Assembly: GCA_028278465.1 (NCBI GenBank)
Contig: JANQEF010000022.1
Span: 1 to 9,427, forward strand
Reading direction: 5' to 3'
DNA: 9,427 bases
Source: Dehalococcoidia bacterium
Lineage (GTDB): Bacteria > Chloroflexota > Dehalococcoidia > Lucifugimonadales > Lucifugimonadaceae
The notes under the pieces are model-generated. The model made no database searches. It was not told the DNA's origin and saw only the letters and a program-made list of their open reading frames with translations. How positions within the stretch are numbered: the first letter of the stretch is position 1; each line of letters begins with the position of its first letter. This document shows, piece by piece, positions 1-6,110 of the stretch. Both the position numbers and the translations under genes were made by a program.

Positions 1-1228
1 GAAGATCGAGACCTCCGAGCCCGGCCTCTACGGCGTCGGCTGCGCCACCTTCACCCAGCGGCCAAGCACCGTTGTGGCGGCGGTCGAGGACTACCTGAAG
101 CCGTTCCTGATCGGTCGTGATGTAGCGGACATCGAGGACATCTGGCAGTCGAGCTACGTCTCGTCCTACTGGCGCAACGGACCGGTCCTGAACAACGCGC
201 TGTCTGGCGTTGACCAGGCGTTGTGGGACATCAAGGGCAAGATGGCGAACATGCCTGTCTACGACCTGCTTGGCGGCCGCGCCCGTGAGGCGGCGCCTGT
301 CTATGTGCACGCCTCCGGCAGCAGTCCTGAAGAGGTCGGCGACAAGATGCAGGAGTTCATGGAGCGCGGGCATCATCACATTCGAGTTCAGGTCGAGACG
401 CCGGGGTACGCGACCTACGGCAACAAGGGAGCCGCTGCCGGCACCGCGACAGCGAGCAATCACGATGTGTCGCAGGGGCCGATTCCCGTCACGTCCTGGC
501 TGCGCAACTACGATGACGGCAAGCTATACGCGCATCCCGGCGGCGTGTTCGAGCCGAAGCCCTACATGCGCTCCGCCCTCGGCCTCTTCGAGTACATCCG
601 CGATCGCTTCGGCTTCGGCGTCGAGATCCTGCACGACGTGCACGAGCGTATCCCGCCGATCCTCGGCGTCTGGTTCGCCAAGGAGGTCGAGAAGTACCAG
701 CTCTTCTTCCTTGAAGACCTGTTCTCGCCCGAGGACAACGAGTACTTCCGCATGGTGCGCCAGCAGTGCGCCACGCCGATAGCGATGGGCGAGCTCTACA
801 ACTCGCCACACGAGATCATCCCGATGATCCAGGACCGGCTCATCGACTTCCTGCGCATGCACATGTCGCAGATCGGAGGCATCACCCCGGCGAAGAAGTT
901 CTCGGCGATGGGCGAGCTGTTCAGCGTGCGGACGGCATGGCACGGTCCGGGCGACACGTCGCCTGTCGGCCACGCCGCGAACCTGGCGCTGGACGTGAAC
1001 AACTACAACTTCGGCATCCAGGAGGCGGCGATCTTCGGTGAGCGGACCAAGGAGGTCTTCCCGGGCTGTCCTGAGGTTCGTGATGGCATGATGTGGCCGA
1101 ACGGCAAGCCGGGACTCGGGATCGACGTTGACGAGGATCTGGCGAAGAAGTTCCCGTTCAAGGACCGTGAGTTCGGCGGCGCGTGGGACACGGTGCGCAG
1201 GGCCGACGGTGGCATGGTGAAGCCTTAG
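1..1228 (+). CDS. ManD/RspA-like dehydratase of the enolase superfamily (5' partial)
   Basis: The frame is open from base 2 and encodes 408 residues to the TAG at 1226-1228; the true start lies left of the window, probably about 20 residues away. The product is a mandelate racemase/muconate lactonizing enzyme family member, closest to the D-mannonate dehydratase (ManD/RspA) subgroup, which removes water from sugar acids using Mg2+ in the cytoplasm. Numbering from base 2, D212 and H214 (HDVHER), E238 (FLEDLF), E264 (MGELYNS), H314 (WHGPGD) and E341 (FGIQE) match in order and spacing the three metal ligands and the His/Glu residues of ManD enzymes. The N-terminal capping domain occupies roughly the first 130 residues. 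The loop at about residues 140-185, where characterised ManDs carry a catalytic Tyr, looks different, so substrate and activity are uncertain. An internal GTG at 74 is only a fallback start, because the codons before it read as family-like protein. Confidence 0.88.
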   Translation, partial: KIETSEPGLYGVGCATFTQRPSTVVAAVEDYLKPFLIGRDVADIEDIWQSSYVSSYWRNGPVLNNALSGVDQALWDIKGKMANMPVYDLLGGRAREAAPVYVHASGSSPEEVGDKMQEFMERGHHHIRVQVETPGYATYGNKGAAAGTATASNHDVSQGPIPVTSWLRNYDDGKLYAHPGGVFEPKPYMRSALGLFEYIRDRFGFGVEILHDVHERIPPILGVWFAKEVEKYQLFFLEDLFSPEDNEYFRMVRQQCATPIAMGELYNSPHEIIPMIQDRLIDFLRMHMSQIGGITPAKKFSAMGELFSVRTAWHGPGDTSPVGHAANLALDVNNYNFGIQEAAIFGERTKEVFPGCPEVRDGMMWPNGKPGLGIDVDEDLAKKFPFKDREFGGAWDTVRRADGGMVKP

Positions 1229-2280
1229 CGGCTGAACGCTCTGTGCGTCGGGAACCTCACGATCCACGCCTTGGGCTCGATGAAGTCACCGCCTTTTGAG
1301 ACCACGGCGTAGAGCCTACCGTCGGCATCGAACGCCATCTCTTCCACCACGCCTTGCGGATCAAGTCCGCCTTTCATGACGGACCTGACTCCGTTTTCGT
1401 CGATCCTGAGCAGCTTCGACTCGAAGGTCTCTTTGCCGTCATCGTCCAGTTCAGATATGTGCGCTGAGTAGTAGCCCGCACCATCGGGTCCCGCCACGAC
1501 GTCGTTGGTCAACATCGAGGTGATGTTGGCGCCGGAATCCAGCGCGTGGAACTGTCCACCCTTCCACAAAGCGGGACGCGACCCGCTGCAGCCCCACTTT
1601 GGTGGATAGAACAGGAGAATCTCATCCTGCTCACCGAGCCGAAAACGCGGGGTCAAATCGACGCATTCTGCGGGCGGTAAACCCGTCTTACTCGTGTCCT
1701 CGATCCGGATCTCGATCTCACCCGGAAGAACGCGATACAGGGCAGAATTCGCCGAAACGAACCATGAGCCATCAGATGCGATCTCCCAGCCGAAACTGCA
1801 CTGATACTCCGTGTCCGCAAGAATCTCATCCGCCAGCAGGTCAACCCGATCGTCCTTCAGTTCGTCGAAGGTTTCGCTCTGGCCGTTCCACTCGAAAAAT
1901 CGCGTGGCAGGCGGACCGCCGGAGTTCTCTCTGCATTCATTGAAGAACACGCGGGAGGAACCTGCCATCCGCATCAGGTATCCGCCATCTTCGCCCGGGA
2001 CATCCACGTTCACCCGGCTCCAGACGCCGTTTGGACGCCGCATGAACATCTGAACCAGTTCAGAATCGAAGTCGCGAATCACGACGAGCAGGTTGCCCGA
2101 ACCATCGATCGCCATCGAATATGGCACCGTGAACGGATCGATCTCATCGACGATGTCCGGTCCTATGCTGTCGCCACCAACCTCAATCCGAAGCTTGTTC
2201 GGGCTGAAGGCGCAGGCGGCGCCGACGATCAAAAGCAGGAGGCTGACGAGAAGAATCCTCGTTGTTGAGAACCTCTGCAA
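1225..2280 (-). CDS. Secreted or lipid-anchored beta-propeller-like protein, function unknown
   Basis: The protein has 351 residues. The best start is a TTG at 2280-2278, preceded by GGAG seven bases upstream; no ATG or GTG is available in frame before an upstream TAG. Residues 1-22 form a clear signal sequence (Arg near the N-terminus, then ILLVSLLLLIVGAA) followed by C23. The VGAAC site is only a weak lipobox because a Gly occupies the -3 position, so this may be a lipoprotein or a conventionally exported protein. The mature part contains strand-like repeats such as MAIDGSGNLLVV (near residue 56) and MAFDADGRLYAVV (near residue 320), typical of NHL/SMP-30-type propellers. Four cysteines in the mature part (NECRE, YQCSF, AECVD, WGCSG) could form disulfides outside the cytoplasm. 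I do not recognise a specific family. It converges with the upstream dehydratase gene and is divergent from the gene at 2429, so it is probably its own transcription unit. Confidence 0.8.
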   Translation of the reverse strand: MQRFSTTRILLVSLLLLIVGAACAFSPNKLRIEVGGDSIGPDIVDEIDPFTVPYSMAIDGSGNLLVVIRDFDSELVQMFMRRPNGVWSRVNVDVPGEDGGYLMRMAGSSRVFFNECRENSGGPPATRFFEWNGQSETFDELKDDRVDLLADEILADTEYQCSFGWEIASDGSWFVSANSALYRVLPGEIEIRIEDTSKTGLPPAECVDLTPRFRLGEQDEILLFYPPKWGCSGSRPALWKGGQFHALDSGANITSMLTNDVVAGPDGAGYYSAHISELDDDGKETFESKLLRIDENGVRSVMKGGLDPQGVVEEMAFDADGRLYAVVSKGGDFIEPKAWIVRFPTHRAFSR

Positions 2281-2326
2281 TTGGCCACTCCGATGGACTG
2301 GCGGACCGTGCTGAAGAACCGTTGAA

Positions 2327-2360
2327 TGCTATACGACGCTGCAGTTCGGTCGGATCGAAC
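2327..2360 (+). promoter_or_regulatory. Candidate extended -10 promoter and inverted repeat in the divergent spacer
   Basis: The 148-base spacer between the divergent genes holds TGCTATACG at 2327-2335, which fits an extended -10 (TGN-TATANN) for the gene at 2429 and would give a leader of about 85 bases. I see no convincing -35. Just downstream is a perfect 5-base inverted repeat, GTTCG at 2344-2348 and CGAAC at 2356-2360 with a 7-base loop, placed where an operator or small leader hairpin could act. Both are short and could be chance. Confidence 0.25.
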
Positions 2361-2428
2361 CCCTTCCACGACGCAAAGCGGGTAGCATCTGGCGGACGGT
2401 ACGCTGAGTTTCGAGGAGCGATCTACGC

Positions 2429-3481
2429 ATGACGACCAACGGCTCGGGAACGACGACAACCCGCCTGACCTCCGATTCGCATGAGGTAGGCGACGCCTTC
2501 GAAGCGATCGAGAGCTACTTCGAGCGCGGCTGGACAGACGGGCTGCCGGTGGTTCCTCCAACACCTGACGCCGTTGAGCGTTTCCTGGCCGCTGCAAGCC
2601 TGCAGCCCGAAAAGGTGATCGGCGTCGAGCCGACCAAGGGCGCGGTCATCACCGCCGAAAAAGCGGCCATCAACGCCGTCATGGCAGGCTGCAGACCCGA
2701 TTACATGCCGGTAGTGGCCGCCGCCGTCGAGGCGATCACCGAAGACCGGTTCAACCTGCACGGCATCACAGTCAGCACTATGGGCGCCGGGATCCTGCTG
2801 GTCGTCAGCGGCCCGATCGCCGAACAGCTCGGCATCAACAGCGCTGAGTCCGTCTTCGGTCCCGGCAATCGCGCAAACGCGACCATTGGCCGCGCCGTGC
2901 GGCTGATCGTCTCGAACGTGCTCAACACCCGCGCCGGCGACCTCGACAAGGCGACGCTCGGCCATCCCGGCAAGTACACGTGGTGCATCTCAGAGAAGGT
3001 GAGCAAGCTGCCGTGGGAGCCGCTGCACGTCGCCCGCGGTCTTGCCGCCGATGAAAGCGCGGTCACAACCTTCGCCGGACTCAGCGGCATACAGGTCGGC
3101 GAGCACGAGGCCAACACGCCCGAGGGTATTCTCGACGCCTTCGCCGGTCGTCTCTACGCGCTGGGGCAGAACATGCAGGAAGTGCTGGTCGTGATCTGTC
3201 CGGAGCACGCCGCGTTCCTTCGGGACGCGAACTGGAGCCGCCAGCAGGTCTGCGAATACCTCTACGAGCGCACGAAAGCGCCGCCGCCGAAGCTGTTCGC
3301 GGAGGGCGGCGTCAAAGAGGGCATCGGCGACAAGGCGCCGGAGTCCGCGGGCGCGCTCGCGTCGCCGGACGCGGTCGTGCCGATCGTCGCCGGCGGCGAC
3401 GGCGGCGGATGGAGCATGGTGATCCCGATGTGGTCCACCGGCGCCAAGACAAAATCGGTGACGAAGCGGATAATGGCCTGA
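2429..3481 (+). CDS. Conserved protein of unknown function with WTDGLPVVPPT motif, partner of the UGSC selenoprotein
   Basis: The protein has 350 residues. Its ATG at 2429 is preceded by GAGGAG at 2413-2418. It has no signal peptide and no clear membrane segment, so it is probably cytoplasmic. Recognisable conserved-looking blocks are WTDGLPVVPPT (residues 35-45), MAGCRPDYMPVV (85-96), a Gly-rich hydrophobic stretch GAGILLVVSGP (119-129), FGPGNRANATIGRAVRL (143-159), GHPGKYTWCISE (178-189) and a Gly-rich tail AGGDGGGWSMVIPMW (321-335). Cysteines are C88, C186, C257 and C275. I recall similar proteins in several environmental phyla annotated only as hypothetical, and can assign no reaction. 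The selenoprotein gene begins 67 bases downstream on the same strand with its own strong ribosome binding site, so the two are probably co-transcribed. The inference is that this protein binds or activates the substrate on which the selenoprotein acts; this is not shown by sequence alone. Confidence 0.85.
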   Translation: MTTNGSGTTTTRLTSDSHEVGDAFEAIESYFERGWTDGLPVVPPTPDAVERFLAAASLQPEKVIGVEPTKGAVITAEKAAINAVMAGCRPDYMPVVAAAVEAITEDRFNLHGITVSTMGAGILLVVSGPIAEQLGINSAESVFGPGNRANATIGRAVRLIVSNVLNTRAGDLDKATLGHPGKYTWCISEKVSKLPWEPLHVARGLAADESAVTTFAGLSGIQVGEHEANTPEGILDAFAGRLYALGQNMQEVLVVICPEHAAFLRDANWSRQQVCEYLYERTKAPPPKLFAEGGVKEGIGDKAPESAGALASPDAVVPIVAGGDGGGWSMVIPMWSTGAKTKSVTKRIMA

Positions 3482-3497
3482 CTCCAGCAAGCCCGAA

Positions 3498-3527
3498 GTT
3501 GCCATCCCGAACTCGTCAGGCGGCAAC
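3498..3527 (+). other. Weak intercistronic inverted repeat
   Basis: GTTGCC at 3498-3503 and GGCAAC at 3522-3527 can pair around an 18-base loop in the 67-base gap between the two genes. There is no U-run after it, so it is not a normal terminator. The ribosome binding site TGAGGAG (3536-3542) of the next gene starts nine bases later and remains unpaired. Confidence 0.2.
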
Positions 3528-3548
3528 ATCCTCTATGAGGAGCCATAT

Positions 3549-4085
3549 ATGACAACGATAACCGTCCTCGACCCAACCTCATCGCCATCCATCGCAACGG
3601 CCGGAATGGCAGAGCGCCCCGATACCCTCACTGGGAAGCGCATCGGCCTGCTGTACAACGACAAGCTCAACGCCGGCGAGTTGCTCGACGCCATCTACGA
3701 AGTGCTGGCCGACCGGTTCGACATGGCTCCGTCTCACCGAGTCAGCAAAGGAAACGCGTCACGACCCGCCGACTCTGAACTGCTCAAGGCGTTCGCGTCG
3801 GAAGTCGATATTGCGCTGTTAGCGAACGGCGACTGAGGGAGCTGCTCGTCGTGCAGTCTGCACGACTCGATGCAACTCGAGGCGATGGGAGTGCCGGCGA
3901 TCGCGATCTGCACTGAGCCGTTCGTGTCCGGTGCGCAGGCGATGGCGAACCTCGGCGGCATGCCTGACTACCCGTTCGCAGTGGTGGAGCACCCGATCGG
4001 CAGCCTGACGCCGGAGCAGATCCATGAGCGTGCGGTAGAGGCCGCTCCGCAGGTGATCAGCTCGCTGCTGGCAAGGCCTGAGTAG
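3549..4085 (+). CDS. UGSC-family selenoprotein, Sec at residue 96 encoded by in-frame TGA 3834-3836
   Basis: The reading frame from ATG 3549 (GAGGAG six bases upstream) meets TGA at 3834-3836 and then continues without a break to TAG at 4083-4085, giving 178 residues with selenocysteine at 96. Around the TGA it reads ANGD-U-GSC-SSC-SLHDS, so U96 and C99 form a thioredoxin-like U-x-x-C redox pair, with a third thiol at C102. The part after the TGA (LEAMGVPAIAICTEPFV, then MPDYPFAVVEHPIG, then a Glu/Ala-rich helix) is the expected C-terminal half of the family, so TGA is not a true stop here. UGSC (seleno)proteins are a recognised family with Sec or Cys at this site, and no exact reaction is established to my knowledge. 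The segment also resembles the Sec region of glycine/betaine/D-proline reductase B subunits as I remember it. There is no signal peptide, so it is probably cytoplasmic. A hairpin just after the TGA fits a bacterial SECIS. An automated caller would split this into 3549-3836 and 3870-4085. Confidence 0.9.
3834..3878 (+). promoter_or_regulatory. Bacterial SECIS element (UGA codon plus downstream stem-loop)
   Basis: The UGA at 3834-3836 is followed by an 8-pair perfect upper stem, GTCGTGCA (3848-3855) with TGCACGAC (3859-3866), closing a three-base loop GTC (3856-3858). Nineteen bases separate the UGA from the loop, within the usual bacterial SECIS window of about 16-37, and the first loop base is G, as SelB recognition normally requires. 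A lower stem, GAGCTGC (3839-3845) with GCAACTC (3872-3878), pairs at six of seven positions across a small asymmetric internal loop. The geometry is seen directly; recruitment of SelB is inferred from the known mechanism. Confidence 0.85.
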
Positions 4086-4104
4086 ACGACGCTGCGGCGT
4101 CTAC
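4082..4104 (+). terminator. Hairpin overlapping the selenoprotein stop codon, possible terminator
   Basis: GTAGACG (4082-4088) pairs perfectly with CGTCTAC (4098-4104), with CGC/GCG complementarity able to extend the stem inward past an A-G mismatch. It includes the TAG stop at 4083-4085 and lies in the 74-base gap between convergent genes, where termination is expected. No T-run follows on either strand, so it is not a classical intrinsic terminator; it may stabilise the 3' end or act with Rho. TTCTACG occurs twice more nearby (4117-4123 and 4158-4164). Confidence 0.35.
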
Positions 4105-4159
4105 GCGCATCAGCCTTCTACGCGGAGAGGCGATTCGCCGAGTACAGCAGGGCTGGCTT

Positions 4160-5440
4160 CTACGGGTACTCAAACGTGAACTCAACCGGATAGTTGAAGT
4201 CCGAGTAGTAGGCCAGGGGCATGAACTCCTCGATGTCTACGCGTAGTGACCGGGGAAGCCAGGTCGTGGCGTCCAGCGTGATTCTCACAACCTCCTCGTG
4301 ATCGTAGTAGCCGACAGGACGTCTGGCCTCTATCAATATGGCCTCGTCGTCTGCGCCGGACACGATCTCCACGGAATCGAAGTCGGCCCCTTGGAAACCG
4401 GCGCCCGGCACGAACCCGCTCTCGGTGTCAGCTTCGCCGATCGTCCTGCGCCACTCCGGCAACTGCATCGCCAGAATCCACTCGACGGTCGAAACACCAG
4501 GCTCAACACTGGTGGCCGGGTCAGCCACTTTCCATTCAGATCCGCCGACGAGATCGAAGTTACCCACACTGATCGCAGCTCGATACTCGACTGTGTTGTT
4601 CGCGATACGCCACAGTTGAACGTCACCGTGGTAGACGGTTGAGCGGTTGCTCGAGGGCACGGGCGTCGACGTGCGATCGTCGATCCTGACTGCAGCCTCA
4701 CCGTTCAGGTCGTAGCTGCCGCTGGTGACCCTGTAGATCGGCATTGAGTACGACTCCCCGATCAGGCGGCCGTCCTTTCGAGCGTAGAAGTTGCATATCG
4801 TCTTGGTCCCCGCACGATCAACGTCGATGCTGGTCGTCCGGCAGTCACGTTCCTCGGCAACCTCGTAGACCGGCAGGTCACGTCCATCGTAGTAGTCGAG
4901 GACTGAGGAGTTGAACACCATCGATTTTTCGATGCGCCGGCTTGTCTGCAACGAAGACACTGTGAACTCGGTCGTCGCCAGGTTCTTCACGACGCTGTCC
5001 AGCAGCTTTTGTCCTTCTGTCAGCTGGTCCGTTGAGTTTTGCCGGCCGGCCAGCTGCTCCGGCGTCAACTCTAGCTCCAGGAAGATTCGGTCATGCGACA
5101 CGGGATTCGCGTCTGCCAGGTGTGTGATCAGCGATTCGCCGAGCGAAATTACCGGATACGACTCGTCTCCCACGACCGCCGCGACCGCAACATCGCTTTC
5201 GGAGCTTTGGAGCGCAGCGCGGACGCCGAGACCCAGGCCGATGACTGCAACGGCCAGGAGTGCGACATAGGCAGTGAGTCGTCCGTCTGCCGGCCAGCGA
5301 AGCATCTTGTTGGTCCGCGTAGGTGCCGCAATCCGTTCATGAATGGCGTTCCATGTGTGCGGGCTCGCCGAAGCCCCCGCGACCGCTTCCCGCATGAGGG
5401 CCGTGATCTCCTGTTCACTGTGCTGCGACGGCGTATGCAT
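4160..5440 (-). CDS. Membrane-anchored anti-sigma-factor-like protein with large extracytoplasmic domain
   Basis: The protein has 426 residues from ATG 5440-5438; AAAGG seven bases upstream is a good ribosome binding site and lies inside the last codons of the sigma gene. An upstream in-frame start at 5482 exists but would overlap the sigma gene and lacks support. Residues 1-54 are cytoplasmic, with helix-rich sequence (EQEITALMREAVAGA); residues 55-77 form one transmembrane segment (LTAYVALLAVAVIGLGLGV); residues 78-426 lie outside the membrane. Gene order directly after an ECF sigma factor with a 4-base gap is the main reason for calling it an anti-sigma factor. The N-terminal part has no cysteine, hence no HxxxCxxC zinc anti-sigma motif. 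The outer domain is rich in beta-strand patterns and has two cysteines (RDCRT, TICNF) about 20 residues apart. Its end (VRITLDATTWLPRSLRVDIEE) recalls LolA/MucB-type folds, a weak impression only. It may sense an envelope or extracellular condition and release the sigma factor. Confidence 0.72.
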   Translation of the reverse strand: MHTPSQHSEQEITALMREAVAGASASPHTWNAIHERIAAPTRTNKMLRWPADGRLTAYVALLAVAVIGLGLGVRAALQSSESDVAVAAVVGDESYPVISLGESLITHLADANPVSHDRIFLELELTPEQLAGRQNSTDQLTEGQKLLDSVVKNLATTEFTVSSLQTSRRIEKSMVFNSSVLDYYDGRDLPVYEVAEERDCRTTSIDVDRAGTKTICNFYARKDGRLIGESYSMPIYRVTSGSYDLNGEAAVRIDDRTSTPVPSSNRSTVYHGDVQLWRIANNTVEYRAAISVGNFDLVGGSEWKVADPATSVEPGVSTVEWILAMQLPEWRRTIGEADTESGFVPGAGFQGADFDSVEIVSGADDEAILIEARRPVGYYDHEEVVRITLDATTWLPRSLRVDIEEFMPLAYYSDFNYPVEFTFEYP

Positions 5441-5444
5441 GGCG

Positions 5445-6059
5445 CTACCTTTCGGTCTGCGGCGCGACGATCTCGCTGCCACTCGTCAATTGCTCCCTGA
5501 GTTTCTTCAGCGAGCGGTGGAGTCGGGACTTGATAGTCCCCTCCGAAGTGGAGAGCATCCGGGCGATCTCTGGAACCGAGAGGCCGGAGTAGTACCTGAG
5601 AACTACAGCGCTGCGGTGCTCGTGGCTCAATCTGTGCAGTGCTGTCATGAGCCTGGAGACTTCGATCGAATCCAACGGCTCATCGACGATGACCGGCTCC
5701 TCGACCCCGGTTTCCAGCGGCACGAACGGCACCTTCGATGCCCGCCGTATCAACCTCCGGCGCCACGACCTCACGTTGTTGAGCAAGATCGTCAGCAGCC
5801 ATGACTTCAGGTCGGTCCCGGGCGTGTACGAGTCGATGTTCTTCCAGGCTGCAACGAACGCCTCCTGTAGCGCGTCCTCCGCATCGCTTCTGCTGCGGGT
5901 CATCAGGAGCGCGGTCCTGAACAGGACGTCGCTGTAGCGTTCGTAGACGACACGGAACGCCTCGCTATCGCCCGCACGGCAACGTTCCAGCACGGTCGCC
6001 TCCCAGGCGCGTCCGTCCCGGCATTCATCGCTGTGCCGCCCGTGGCCAACCGGTTCCAT
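5445..6059 (-). CDS. ECF-family RNA polymerase sigma factor
   Basis: The protein has 204 residues from ATG 6059-6057; a TTG at 6086 would add nine residues, and neither start has a strong ribosome binding site. Region 2 spans about residues 31-101, with the DAEDALQEAFVAAWKNI core-binding block and the SWLLTILLNNVRSWRRR segment that contacts the -10 element. After an acidic linker (about 115-130), region 4 spans 137-191 (LSHEHRSAVVLRYYSGLSVPEIARMLSTSEGTIKSRLHR), a helix-turn-helix for the -35 element. There is no region 1.1 or 3, as usual for ECF factors, and no C-terminal extension. The stop codon is four bases before the start of the anti-sigma-like gene, so the two are translationally coupled. 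It would direct RNA polymerase to a small set of stress or signal-response promoters; the regulon is unknown. Confidence 0.93.
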   Translation of the reverse strand: MEPVGHGRHSDECRDGRAWEATVLERCRAGDSEAFRVVYERYSDVLFRTALLMTRSRSDAEDALQEAFVAAWKNIDSYTPGTDLKSWLLTILLNNVRSWRRRLIRRASKVPFVPLETGVEEPVIVDEPLDSIEVSRLMTALHRLSHEHRSAVVLRYYSGLSVPEIARMLSTSEGTIKSRLHRSLKKLREQLTSGSEIVAPQTER

Positions 6060-6110
6060 GACAGTTAGAAGGTCATGACGGACCAAATCGTTCCATAGAG
6101 CTGGTGACCG

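Noticed and set aside
524..1267. Long minus-strand open frame opposite the dehydratase gene
   Set aside because: Its Arg/Val/His-rich translation has no recognisable motif and mirrors the codon pattern of the real gene on the other strand.
2350..2365. Minus-strand GGTTCGATCC resembling a tRNA T-loop
   Set aside because: No flanking T-stem, acceptor or anticodon arm can be formed around it.
3479..3481. TGA at the end of the 350-residue gene as a second Sec codon
   Set aside because: No family-like protein continues after it in frame, and the next gene has its own ribosome binding site; it reads as a normal stop.
3870..4085. Separate 71-residue gene beginning at the ATG at 3870
   Set aside because: It is the C-terminal half of the selenoprotein in the same frame; the ATG is an internal Met codon, lies within the SECIS lower region and has no ribosome binding site of its own.
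5441..5482. Upstream start at 5482 for the anti-sigma-like gene
   Set aside because: It would overlap the sigma gene and add a basic, non-family-like leader; the ATG at 5440 has a proper ribosome binding site.
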